DNA of 64,000 nt from Verrucomicrobiota bacterium (GTDB lineage: Bacteria; Verrucomicrobiota; Verrucomicrobiia; Verrucomicrobiales; DEV007), in assembly GCA_003402735.1 (NCBI GenBank), contig QQNE01000004.1:30833-94832 (forward strand). The letters run 5' to 3'. Below, one piece after another: positions 8,266 to 16,082 of the stretch. Numbering within the stretch: the first letter of the stretch is position 1; each line of letters opens with the position of its first letter. The translations under genes were made by a program, and so were the position numbers. Below the pieces are notes generated by a model. That model was not told where the DNA came from, ran no database searches, and worked only from the letters and a program-made list of their open reading frames with translations.

Positions 8266-9768
8266 ATGAGCCTCTCGCGGATCGCCTTCGTTTGGGTCGT
8301 CGCCGTGGTCGGTTTGCTGGAAGCAGCGCCGAACAGACCGAACGTTCTTTTCCTCGCGATCGACGACCAGAACGATTGGATTGGCTGTCTTGGCGGGCAT
8401 CCCTTGGTGAAAACGCCCAACATCGATCGCCTGGCCGGGCGGGGAACGCTGTTTGCCAATGCGCATTGTCAGGCACCGCTCTGCAATCCGTCCCGCACCA
8501 GTCTTCTGTTGGGCCTTCGCCCGGGAACGACCGGCATTCACGGGCTTTCACCCTGGTTCCGGGATGTGCCGCAGTGGGCGTCGCACGTGGCTCTGCCCCA
8601 GCATTTCGCGGCGCAGGGATACCGGACCCTGAGCGCGGGAAAGATCTATCACAGCTGGCGATCGCTTGCGCCGAAGGGCAAGAAGGCGTCGGTTGCTTCT
8701 CCTGAATTCCAAGAAGCCGGCCCCGCCGGGGGGCCCGGTCCGAGACCTCCGCAAAAGCTGGTGGCCAACACGCCGTTCGGCAACAATCCGCTCGTCGATT
8801 GGGGTGTCTGGCCGCTCGACAACGATGACTCGACCAAAGGGGATCACGAGGTTGCCTCATGGGCGGTGGAGAAGTTGGAAACGCTTCCCAAGGACCAGCC
8901 GTTTTTTCTGGCGGCCGGTTTTTTCCTGCCGCACGTCCCGTGTTATGCGACACAGAAATGGCATGACCTTTATCCGAAGGACGCCTCGATCCTGCCCTTG
9001 ATGTCCGAGGGTGACCGGGACGACACACCTCGTGCCTCCTGGTGGATTCATTGGAAACTGCCCGAGCCGCGCTGGAAGTGGGTTCAGGACCAGCAGCAGG
9101 AGGTCAACCTAGTGCGCTCGTATCTCGCCTGCACCAGCTACACGGATTTCGAGATCGGCCGCGTTCTCGATGCCTTGGATCGGGCCGGTCACGCGGAGAA
9201 CACAGTGGTGGTGCTCTGGAGCGATCATGGCTGGCACCTGGGCGAGAAGGCGATCACGGGAAAGAACACCCTGTGGCAGCGTTCCACTCGGGTCCCGCTC
9301 ATTTTTGCCGGGCCGGGCGTGACTCCCGGCCAGACATGTTCCCAACCGGTCGAACTTCTAGATATCTATCCCACCCTGGTTGAACTCTGCGGACTGCCGC
9401 CCGCGCCCCACGCCCTCGAAGGGCTGAGCCTCAAGCCCCAACTGTTGGCTGCGTCCGCCCCTCGTGGTCGTCCTGCCATCACTTCGCATAACCAGGGAAA
9501 CTACGCTGTCGTCACCGGGGAATGGCGTTACATTCGCTATGTGGACGGTTCTGAGGAACTCTACGATCTGGCGGCGGATCCGCACGAGTGGAAGAATCTC
9601 GCGGCGCAGCGGCCCGGCGTTTGCAAGGAACTGCGTTCCCAGATCCCCAAGATCGACAACGGCCCGGCTCTGGGCAGTGCCAGCCGGGTCCTCACCCTCT
9701 ACGACAAGGTGCCTGTCTGGGAGGGCGAAGTGATTGAGCCTGACGCGCCCATCCCGCACGATTCCTGA
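8266..9768 (+). CDS. Secreted type I sulfatase (iduronate-2-sulfatase-like)
   Basis: The 500-residue protein has a signal peptide (about residues 1-21), then the metal-binding start NVLFLAIDDQNDW (Asp33, Asp34) and the sulfatase signature CNPSRTS, in which Cys73 would be converted to formylglycine. The downstream VVLWSDHGWHLGE block supplies further metal ligands. The architecture resembles iduronate-2-sulfatase or choline-sulfatase-like enzymes, which hydrolyse sulfate esters of polysaccharides. ATG 8266 follows a purine-rich GAAGGGAAGG region; in-frame TTG 8230 and ATG 8233 are weaker. No sulfatase-modifying enzyme is encoded nearby. Related sulfatases are abundant in Verrucomicrobiota and Planctomycetota. 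Confidence 0.92.
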   Translation: MSLSRIAFVWVVAVVGLLEAAPNRPNVLFLAIDDQNDWIGCLGGHPLVKTPNIDRLAGRGTLFANAHCQAPLCNPSRTSLLLGLRPGTTGIHGLSPWFRDVPQWASHVALPQHFAAQGYRTLSAGKIYHSWRSLAPKGKKASVASPEFQEAGPAGGPGPRPPQKLVANTPFGNNPLVDWGVWPLDNDDSTKGDHEVASWAVEKLETLPKDQPFFLAAGFFLPHVPCYATQKWHDLYPKDASILPLMSEGDRDDTPRASWWIHWKLPEPRWKWVQDQQQEVNLVRSYLACTSYTDFEIGRVLDALDRAGHAENTVVVLWSDHGWHLGEKAITGKNTLWQRSTRVPLIFAGPGVTPGQTCSQPVELLDIYPTLVELCGLPPAPHALEGLSLKPQLLAASAPRGRPAITSHNQGNYAVVTGEWRYIRYVDGSEELYDLAADPHEWKNLAAQRPGVCKELRSQIPKIDNGPALGSASRVLTLYDKVPVWEGEVIEPDAPIPHDS

Positions 9769-9795
9769 ACGGAAGTCCAGGGGATCGGAGCGGTC

Positions 9796-10608
9796 TCAGG
9801 CCTTGTTCTCCCCCGGGGCCGGGTGAATCGTGATTCGTGGGGATTCGTGCCGACGATCGCGCAGGGCCGGGAATCGTTCCCTCCATTCGACGGCCTCTTC
9901 GAGCCGGATTTCGGCGGTGGCGGTGCCCTCCCGATCGTCCAGTTCGCACACCACTTGCCCCATGGGATCAATGATGGCGCTGCAGCCGGGGTAGCGGAAA
10001 AAAGGATCGGTGCCGACGCGATTGACGCCGATGACGAACGCCTGGTTCTCGATGGCCCGCGCCTTGAGCAAGAGTCGCCAGTGCTCCGTCCGCATTTCGG
10101 GCCAACTCGCGATCACGGTGAACAGGACCGCACCGGCGCTGGCGGCTTGGCGAAAGATCTCGGGGAAGCGCAGGTCATAACAGACGAAGGGGCTGATCTG
10201 ATGGCCGGCGAAGGGGGCGAGCACGATGCAGTCTCCGGCTGGATAAGCCTCGTTTTCTCCCGGGGGCGAGAAAGGTTGGAGCTTGTTGTAGCGGGCCTCG
10301 ATTCCGTTGGGCCCGATCAGGACGGAAGTGTTGCGAGGGGTGCCGTGGTCATCGAGGAGCGCCAGTCCCGCCATGAAGTGGGTGTCCCAGTGACGCGCGA
10401 GGTTTTGGAGGCGTTGCACGGACGGCCCGTTTTCGGGTTCCGCCAAGGCTCGGGCGGTCGCCACCGAAAAGGCGGTGGTGGCCAGTTCCGGGAGGACGAT
10501 CAGATCACCGGGACGCGGTGGATTCTCGTCGCACATCGCGGCGATGCGGTCGAGGTTGGCCGCGGGGTTTTCCCAGGCGAGATCCAGTTGAAACAGGGTG
10601 GCGCGCAT
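9796..10608 (-). CDS. Carbon-nitrogen hydrolase (omega-amidase/YafV-like nitrilase superfamily)
   Basis: The 270-residue single-domain protein has the nitrilase-superfamily catalytic triad: Glu41 in LPELATTAF, Lys109 in YNKLQPF and Cys143 in FVCYDLRFPE. The DLRFPE context and the small size resemble omega-amidase (YafV/Nit2-type) enzymes, which deaminate alpha-ketoglutaramate or related amides; that specificity is inference. It is cytoplasmic, with no signal peptide. The start is 17 bases from the stop of the upstream OmpA-like gene on the same strand, so the two may be co-transcribed. It converges with the sulfatase gene. Confidence 0.9.
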   Translation of the reverse strand: MRATLFQLDLAWENPAANLDRIAAMCDENPPRPGDLIVLPELATTAFSVATARALAEPENGPSVQRLQNLARHWDTHFMAGLALLDDHGTPRNTSVLIGPNGIEARYNKLQPFSPPGENEAYPAGDCIVLAPFAGHQISPFVCYDLRFPEIFRQAASAGAVLFTVIASWPEMRTEHWRLLLKARAIENQAFVIGVNRVGTDPFFRYPGCSAIIDPMGQVVCELDDREGTATAEIRLEEAVEWRERFPALRDRRHESPRITIHPAPGENKA

Positions 10609-10625
10609 TCGAGGAGAGGCTGGGG

Positions 10626-11663
10626 TCAGGAACCGGGCAGGATGCGGATTTCGATGCGGCGGTTCAGGTTGCGGTTGGGTTCCGTGTCGTTTGGGGCCAC
10701 AGGGCGGTTGGGACCGAAGGCCCGGCTTTCGAGGCGTTGTCCGCTGATTCCAGCCTGTTCAAGAAATTTCACGACCTCGAGAGAACGCGCGGCGGAGAGT
10801 TCCCAGTTCGAAGAGAAACGGTTCTGCAAAGCGGCGCTGATCGGGGAGTTGTCGGTGTGTCCCTCGACCACGAAGTGCTGGGATTCCTGCGTCTTGAGGG
10901 CGTTGGCGATCTGGCTGATCACGGTTTTGCCGGGGTCTGAGAGGGTGGGGCTCCCCGAGGGGAAGAGGATGCCGCTCGGGAGAACGACGCGCACATCCTG
11001 TTGTTCGGCGATGACGCCGATGTCTTGCGGGGAGGATCCGTTGGCATGAAGGGCGGTCCGCACCAGCTCCGCCACACGGGAAGTTTTCTGACGGTATTGA
11101 ATTTTGAAGACGATGTTGTTCACGTCGCGTCCGAACCAGGCCAGGGTGTTGCGGCGCAATTGCCAAGTGCCCTTTTCTTCAGGCTGGTTGGCTTCGAAGC
11201 TGACGATTTCCAAATTGTCCGGCAGCACCCAGACATAGACGTATTGTGCGAAATCGTTGGGCGAGGTCCATTCGCCGTAATAACCGCCGGGCAGCTTCGG
11301 GTTTTTCGATTCTTCCCAGTTCACAAACGTGTAGACGCCCTTGTCCACGGTCACGCGATCCGCAAGGCGTCCGGGGCGCATCGTGGCGTAACTTCCCTGG
11401 TCAAAGAGAAGGACGTTTCGCTCCGCTTCGGACTTGGAATCGAAGCGGTATTCGTTCGGGTAGATGTAATCGAACGAGGCATCGGTCTCGTCCTTTTTCA
11501 GGAAGAGACTGTAGTTTGGATAATCGCTCCGGGTGGTGGAATAATTGAGATAGGTGATGCCGTCGGGCTTGATGAAGAAAATGTTCTCGGCGGCGGTGCG
11601 CGCCTGGGCTGCTGCGCCGGAGAGCAACAGGAGGACCGGAAGGAGCAGGCGGGTTGAATTCAT
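10626..11663 (-). CDS. Secreted OmpA-C-like protein with unknown N-terminal domain
   Basis: The 345-residue protein has a signal peptide (about residues 1-21, ending AQA). A roughly 190-residue N-terminal region of no family I recognise is rich in Tyr, Asp and Asn. The C-terminal OmpA/MotB-like peptidoglycan-binding domain starts near residue 220. Its signatures are VVEGHTDNSP, SAARSLEVVKFL and a final NRNLNRRIEIRI. The C-terminal domain would hold the protein to the cell wall in the periplasm. The start is divergent from the DUF2237 gene with about 120 bp between start codons. It is probably the first gene of a two-gene unit with the nitrilase-family amidase. Confidence 0.83.
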   Translation of the reverse strand: MNSTRLLLPVLLLLSGAAAQARTAAENIFFIKPDGITYLNYSTTRSDYPNYSLFLKKDETDASFDYIYPNEYRFDSKSEAERNVLLFDQGSYATMRPGRLADRVTVDKGVYTFVNWEESKNPKLPGGYYGEWTSPNDFAQYVYVWVLPDNLEIVSFEANQPEEKGTWQLRRNTLAWFGRDVNNIVFKIQYRQKTSRVAELVRTALHANGSSPQDIGVIAEQQDVRVVLPSGILFPSGSPTLSDPGKTVISQIANALKTQESQHFVVEGHTDNSPISAALQNRFSSNWELSAARSLEVVKFLEQAGISGQRLESRAFGPNRPVAPNDTEPNRNLNRRIEIRILPGS

Positions 11664-11782
11664 CGGCGGAGGAGATCAGCAAACTTTACGCGGGCGGGAA
11701 CGCAACCGTGAGGATGCGGAATTGCTTGCGGAGCGAAGAAATTCTTGATGCGTGGCCCGAATTCATCGAGGAGGGACTGGAG

Positions 11783-12163
11783 ATGGACAGAGACTTGAAC
11801 GTGCTGGGAGGGCCGCTGGAACCGTGTTCGTTGGACCCGGTCACCGGTTTTTATCGCAACGGCCGATGTTCCGTCGGAGAGGAAGACGTGGGTTGTCATG
11901 CGGTTTGCGTGCGGGTGAGCGCAGAATTCCTGGCGTTCTCGCAGGCGGTCGGAAATGACTTGAGCACCCCGATGCCGGCCTACGGGTTTCCAGGCCTGCA
12001 ACCGGGGGATCGCTGGTGCCTCTGCGCGCCCCGTTGGAAGGAAGCACTCGACGCCGGATATGCGCCGCCGGTTTATCTGAAGGCGACCCATCGGGCGGCG
12101 TTGGATTATGTGACCCGCTCCATCCTTGAGGAATACGCGATCGATTCTCCGATCGAGTCCTGA
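11783..12163 (+). CDS. DUF2237 family protein
   Basis: The 126-residue protein matches DUF2237 along its length. It has LNVLGGPLEPCSLDP at the N-terminus, the CSVGEEDVGCHAVCV block with three Cys, a middle region ending in GDRWCLCAPRW, and a C-terminal YLKATHRAALD. The family is small, cytoplasmic and of unknown function, with conserved Cys and His suggesting metal or redox chemistry (inference). ATG 11783 is preferred because GAGGAGGGA lies just upstream; an in-frame start at 11654 would overlap the divergent OmpA-like gene. Confidence 0.85.
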   Translation: MDRDLNVLGGPLEPCSLDPVTGFYRNGRCSVGEEDVGCHAVCVRVSAEFLAFSQAVGNDLSTPMPAYGFPGLQPGDRWCLCAPRWKEALDAGYAPPVYLKATHRAALDYVTRSILEEYAIDSPIES

Positions 12164-12200
12164 GAACGGCGCGGACCGGGCTGAGTTGGGTTGAGCTGGT

Positions 12201-13568
12201 TCAGAGGCTCCAGCCGGCTCGGTATTGGTGATGCGCCATGGCGTCGGTCTGGGGTAGACCGGTCTTCATGGTTTGCGGATCCCAAGTGAGTTTGGTGCCG
12301 TTGCCGGCCAGGGCCGCCATGGAACCGAGGAGCAGGATTTCGGTGAGGTGGGCCGCCACGTCGAAGTTTGATTCGGTCAGGGCCGGATTTTTCTCACGGA
12401 TGGCTTGGATCCACTCCTCGTAGTGGCCCGGTGAACGCTTGAGGGTCTCCGGTGGCCGCACAAAGGCTTCCGGATGGGTTAGGATCTCCGGGGTGCCACC
12501 GTGGGATCCGTGCGCCATGACGTGTTTGCTGCCAAAGTAAACGACGCCGTTTTCGATGTTCGGGATGGTTTTCTGATTTCCCTCTTTGTCGGTCACGGTG
12601 CGCGGGTAGGTCGGAGGGACCGGGAGACGATGTTTGCCGTCGAACCACACCAGCTTGAGCGGTTCCTGGTCCGGGCGGTCAAACATCATGGTCAGGGTGC
12701 AGGAGTTCGGGTGGGTGTCGGTCTCGCTTCCAGGTTGGGCCCGTTCGCACTGCACCTCGATGCTGGTCGGAGTGCCCAGCCCGAAAGCCCAAACGGGGTG
12801 ATCAACGATGTGCGCACCCATGTCCCCGAGGGCGCCGGTTCCGTAATCCACGTATCCGCGCCAGTTGAACGGAACAATTTTTTCCGCGTAATGCTTCATC
12901 GGGGCGGGGCCGATCCAGCCGTCCCAATCGAGATTCTCGGGGATCGGCGCGCTCGCTCCGCGGAACACGCCTTGCGGCCAGGAGGGGCGATTGGTCACGC
13001 AATGGACCAGGTTCACGGTGCCGATGGCCCCGGAGCGGATGTATTCGTTGGTGAGGCGGGCCCCGTTGGAAGCATGGCCGGTGTTGCCCATCTGGGTGCA
13101 GACCCCGGCTTTTCGGGCGGCCTCGCGGAGGGCTCTGGCCTCGGAAATGGTGCGGGTGAGCGGCTTTTCCACGTAGGCGTGCAGACCGAGCCCGATTCCG
13201 GCCATGGCCGCCACCGCATGGGTGTGATCCGGCGTGGAAACGACGATGCCGTCGAGGTTTTTGGCCTCCTTGTCGAGCATCTGTCTCCAGTCCTGGTAGA
13301 ACTTTGCGCCGGGATAGTTTGCGCGCATTTCCGCGCTCCGTCGCAAATCGACATCGGCCAGGGCGTAAACCGTCGCGCCGGCACGTTCGCAGCCCTTGAT
13401 GTTGGCGGTGCCCCGCCCTCCCGCACCGATGAAGGCGAGATTTGGACGGTCGTTGGGCGATTGAGCCAGGATCCGACTGGGAACAAACTGGAATTGGAAG
13501 GCTGAAACCGAGGCGGCGGTGGCGGCACCGGTTCCGAGAAATCTGCGGCGGGAGGTCTTGGGATTCAT
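12201..13568 (-). CDS. Tat-exported Gfo/Idh/MocA family oxidoreductase
   Basis: The 455-residue protein starts with a twin-arginine signal (SRRRFLGTGAA, with a hydrophobic stretch to about residue 36). A Rossmann NAD(P)-binding site follows (NLAFIGAGGRGT), then the Gfo/Idh/MocA motif AYVEKPL and a C-terminal alpha/beta domain with GALGDMGAHIVD. Such secreted oxidoreductases are greatly expanded in PVC bacteria and act on sugars or inositols; the substrate here is unknown. ATG 13568 has GGAG about 9 nt upstream. An in-frame Met at 13640 would run into the sequence preceding the neighbouring IS110 remnant and lacks a Tat-compatible N-terminus. Confidence 0.9.
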   Translation of the reverse strand: MNPKTSRRRFLGTGAATAASVSAFQFQFVPSRILAQSPNDRPNLAFIGAGGRGTANIKGCERAGATVYALADVDLRRSAEMRANYPGAKFYQDWRQMLDKEAKNLDGIVVSTPDHTHAVAAMAGIGLGLHAYVEKPLTRTISEARALREAARKAGVCTQMGNTGHASNGARLTNEYIRSGAIGTVNLVHCVTNRPSWPQGVFRGASAPIPENLDWDGWIGPAPMKHYAEKIVPFNWRGYVDYGTGALGDMGAHIVDHPVWAFGLGTPTSIEVQCERAQPGSETDTHPNSCTLTMMFDRPDQEPLKLVWFDGKHRLPVPPTYPRTVTDKEGNQKTIPNIENGVVYFGSKHVMAHGSHGGTPEILTHPEAFVRPPETLKRSPGHYEEWIQAIREKNPALTESNFDVAAHLTEILLLGSMAALAGNGTKLTWDPQTMKTGLPQTDAMAHHQYRAGWSL

Positions 13569-13658
13569 GAGCAGTTCTCCAAGGATTTCCCGAGGGAGGT
13601 GTGCATTGGACGGTTGCCTTTGGACCCGTTCAAAAGCCAACGCACGGCAACCGGTGGG

Positions 13659-14167
13659 CGCTTCCCGAACTCAAGAGGATCGACAAGGCCCTGGACGATC
13701 TCATCCTGCGTCATGAGGCTCTTCACCTGCATGCCGAGCGATTGCGTTCCATCCCTGGGATCGGTAGAGGCACGGTTCCGTTTTTGATTTGCCTTATCCT
13801 CGGACGAAATTTTTCACAGGCTCGACAACTTGCGGCTTACGTGGGCATCACACCACGGGAGCATCGAAGTGGCACATCGGTTCATGCACCGCCCCGTCTT
13901 TGCAAAAGAGGGGATCGTCTCATCCGTAAGCAGCTCTGGTGGCCCGCCATTCAAGCCATGCGCCATCCGGACTTTGCCCCATGGGTTGAGAAACTGCGCG
14001 AGAAAGGGAAACCAGAGAAAGCAATGATTTGTGCCGTGATGAGGAAGTTAATCCAGGAAGTTAATCCAGGAAGTTAATCCAGGAAGTTAATCCATCTTGC
14101 CTTCGGCGTTCTCAAGTCGGGGCACCCCTACGACAAAAAGCTCGCTGTTCCCGCAAACTTAGCTTGA
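13659..14167 (+). pseudogene. IS110-family transposase remnant (Tnp20 domain only)
   Basis: This encodes only the C-terminal half of an IS110-type transposase: the helical linker (LPELKRIDKALDD), the helix-hairpin-helix SIPGIGRGTV, then AAYVGITPREHRSGTS and KRGDRLIRKQLWW of the Tnp20 domain, including the conserved SG that carries the catalytic Ser. The N-terminal RuvC-like DEDD domain is absent. The frame is stopped at 14075 by a 13-bp unit repeated four times. With one unit instead of four the frame would continue as MRKLIHLAFGVLKSGHP and end at a TGA at 14165-14167, a typical IS110 C-terminus. It is dead by both 5' deletion and repeat expansion. Left boundary approximate. Confidence 0.85.
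14042..14093 (+). repeat. 13-bp tandem repeat, four units
   Basis: Four perfect head-to-tail copies of AGGAAGTTAATCC fill 52 bp inside the IS110 remnant. The three extra units add 39 nt, a multiple of three, so the downstream frame is kept; however, reading across the junctions creates an in-frame TAA at 14075-14077. The array probably arose by replication slippage and could vary in number between strains. Confidence 0.95.
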
Positions 14168-14176
14168 CGTCAACAC

Positions 14177-14341
14177 CGTATCTCTCGCCGCTGCGGCTTG
14201 CCCGATGGCATTCCTGCTGCGCTCCGCTTGAATTCCAGGATTCACGGTATGTCGGCATACCGCTCACCCTGGAATCGTTCGCTCGCCTTGCAGGCAGTGC
14301 CATTTGGCGGCGCCTCGCGACGCGATCCTTGAGAAATGCGG
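14177..14341 (+). repeat. 174-bp palindromic repeat, copy B (left arm lost)
   Basis: This has the same sequence and orientation as copy A (8026-8199) from about 14184 to the right terminal arm CTTGAGAAATGCGG at 14328-14341. The left terminal arm is missing or badly degraded. The central stem CGGTATG/CATACCG is intact at 14245-14262. The damaged left end lies about 10 bp after the end of the IS110 remnant, as expected if the insertion sequence had entered or deleted that arm. The bases from 14342 to 14498 hold nothing recognisable. Confidence 0.85.
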
Positions 14342-14498
14342 GCCAGAATCCAGATCCCTGCGGGCGAGATTACCTCACGTGCACAGTCAACCGTCTGGAT
14401 CAATTTGAGCCCTCGGCTACGACCGATCCTGGAACAATCAAGCGTGATGGCTGCTGGATTGAAGTGGTTGGGTTCCGATGTTTGCTGGGTTTGGGCGT

Positions 14499-14822
14499 TC
14501 AGTTGGAAAGGAAATCAATTCCGGCTTCGGTGGCGGGTTTGGGGGCAGCCTGAGGGACGGTGAGATCGAGTTGACCATCATCGAAAACCTCGGTGATGAG
14601 GTTTCCGTTCGGCAGGTGGTGGACCACTTTGAATCCGGCGCCGATGGAGGTCGCCACTGCCTGGTAGCAGCGGACAGCGGTGCGGAGTCCGTTGAATCCA
14701 CGGCCCTCGTGGAAGCGGCGGGTCTGGGTGAGTTGCGGGGGACACGCGGCGTCGGAGACGTGAATGCGCCATTCGTTGCGGTCCTTGTCGTGAATCACTT
14801 GGAAGTAGTCTGTCTCTTGCAT
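14499..14822 (-). CDS. Unknown small protein downstream of DNA methyltransferase
   Basis: About 107 residues from ATG 14822; in-frame ATG 14849 and TTG 14861 would lengthen it to 116 or 120. I do not recognise the family. It is soluble, with no signal peptide or membrane segment, and has the distinctive core KDRNEWRIHVSDAACPP then RRFHEGRGFNGLRTAV and HHLPNGNLITEVFDDG, consistent with a small mixed alpha/beta fold. It follows the methyltransferase gene on the same strand with a 60-bp AT-rich gap containing repeated TGAACA half-sites. It could be a partner such as a regulator or nuclease accessory, but nothing in the sequence proves this. Confidence 0.6.
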   Translation of the reverse strand: MQETDYFQVIHDKDRNEWRIHVSDAACPPQLTQTRRFHEGRGFNGLRTAVRCYQAVATSIGAGFKVVHHLPNGNLITEVFDDGQLDLTVPQAAPKPATEAGIDFLSN

Positions 14823-14831
14823 GCCGACACA

Positions 14832-14878
14832 TGAACACTTATTGTTCATAGAGTCAAGCAACTTTGTTTTTGAACACT
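14832..14878. promoter_or_regulatory. TGAACA palindrome and direct half-site
   Basis: In an AT-rich stretch between the methyltransferase stop and the small gene lies TGAACA-N5-TGTTCA (14832-14848), with the 8-mer TGAACACT repeated at 14832-14839 and 14871-14878. The position immediately upstream of the small gene's start suggests an operator or internal promoter region, as seen for regulator-controlled restriction-modification loci; no regulator gene is identified. Confidence 0.4.
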
Positions 14879-14882
14879 GATT

Positions 14883-15707
14883 TTATGAATGATTTTTGAG
14901 GGCGAGGCGGTTGTTGGCCTCGGCCAAATATTCCTGGTCGATTTCGAAACCGATAAATCGGGCGACCCCGGCCTCTCTCGCGGCCAAGGCGGCGTGGCCG
15001 ATTCCCAAAAAGGGTTCGAGCATGGTCATTTCGGAAGGAGGAATTCCGGTGATGCCGATGCAGCGGGCGGCGAGGGAGACCGGGAACGTGGCCGGATGGG
15101 GGCGTTGGGAGGAGCGACGCAGGATGGTTTCGTAGGGAATGAACCAGTTGTTGCCCCGGCATCGTTTGTCTTGACCGCCGGTATGGCCCCAGCGGGCGAT
15201 GTTGCTTTTGTGGACGTAAGCAACTCCCACCGCGCGTCGGTCCAGGGGAACCCGGCCTTCCAGGGTGAGGTGGTAGATGTATTCGTGGCAGTCGTTCACA
15301 TAGCGTTGGGAGTTGATCGGCTTGAAGTGACCGACTGAGATTTCCTCACCCTCCCGGGTGTCGACCGTGATCGATTTGATCCAATGAAAGGTGTTTTGGA
15401 GGTGAAAGAGTTCGGGCACGAGGGAGAGGAGCACTTGGTGAGGAAGGAGCGGGTTGGAGGGGGCGGCTCCGACATTGAGGAAGAAAGACCCCGATGGTTT
15501 GAGGACGCGGGCGACTTCCCCCGCCCAGGCTCGGGTCCAGGCGAGGTATTCTTCGCGGTCAAGGGTATCGTCGTAGCTCGAGTAGGAAGTGCCGAGATTG
15601 TAGGGAGGTGAGGTCACGACCAGGTCGATCGAGGCATCAGGTAGTGTTTTCATGCCTGCCAGGCAATCTCCCAGGTGCAATTCGAAAGAGGTCGAGATGG
15701 TGCTCAT
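14883..15707 (-). CDS. Site-specific DNA methyltransferase, beta class (N4-cytosine or N6-adenine)
   Basis: The 274-residue enzyme has the catalytic motif TSPPYN at residues 32-37, preceded by LHLGDCLAGMKTLPD, and the SAM-binding FxGxG motif as EPFLGIG near residues 225-232. This order (IV before I) defines the beta class. An SPPY core is most often found in N4-cytosine enzymes but also occurs in some N6-adenine ones, so the modified base is uncertain. The middle region (INSQRYVNDCHEYIYHL, NIARWGHTGGQDKRC) probably forms target recognition. No recognisable restriction endonuclease adjoins it, so it is either orphan or partnered with the small downstream gene. IS110 and repeat debris follow. 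Confidence 0.88.
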   Translation of the reverse strand: MSTISTSFELHLGDCLAGMKTLPDASIDLVVTSPPYNLGTSYSSYDDTLDREEYLAWTRAWAGEVARVLKPSGSFFLNVGAAPSNPLLPHQVLLSLVPELFHLQNTFHWIKSITVDTREGEEISVGHFKPINSQRYVNDCHEYIYHLTLEGRVPLDRRAVGVAYVHKSNIARWGHTGGQDKRCRGNNWFIPYETILRRSSQRPHPATFPVSLAARCIGITGIPPSEMTMLEPFLGIGHAALAAREAGVARFIGFEIDQEYLAEANNRLALKNHS

Positions 15708-16082
15708 GTCAGGGATTATGGGGTGGGCTGTTGGGGTGGCAACCGATGAATGGGAGGAAGTCGTTCCCCGATGATGATCCGGGCCGTGTTCGTCGGGCGT
15801 GCGGGCGCGGTGAAGTCCTCCGCAGCGGGAAACGTGACCGATTTGAGTTCCTCTGCTGTGGGTCCGAACCCGGGCACCGATCTACGGCGAGCCCGGATTC
15901 ATCGGTGAGGGCGCAGCTGTGCGATCGGCTTTTGCCGAGTTTTTTTGACCCTGCAAACCCCAACGGACCGGCGAGCAACGTCGGAGTCGGTCAAAAGAGC
16001 CGGAGGGGATCGTCGGCCTCGGTGGGCCGGACCACCAGGGATGGTGGAAACTCAGATTTGGAGACTCTGAGTCGAAAGGGCC
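15708..16082. other. 375-bp intergenic region with a terminator-like hairpin
   Basis: I see no convincing gene here. It should hold the promoter for the methyltransferase on the minus strand. On the plus strand, TCGGC-TTTT-GCCGA followed by seven T (15925-15946) looks like a short Rho-independent terminator, although no plus-strand gene precedes it. Weak open frames lack family resemblance. Confidence 0.4.

Noticed and set aside
14042..14093. CRISPR-like array
   Set aside because: Units are 13 bp, head-to-tail with no spacers, and lie within a transposase frame.
14883..15707. Complete restriction-modification system
   Set aside because: No endonuclease motif such as PD-ExK or HNH is readable in the neighbouring small protein or upstream, so only the methyltransferase is called.
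15709..15978. An 89-codon minus-strand frame in the intergenic region after the methyltransferase
   Set aside because: Pro/Arg/Ser-rich composition without conserved pattern. More likely the promoter region of the methyltransferase.
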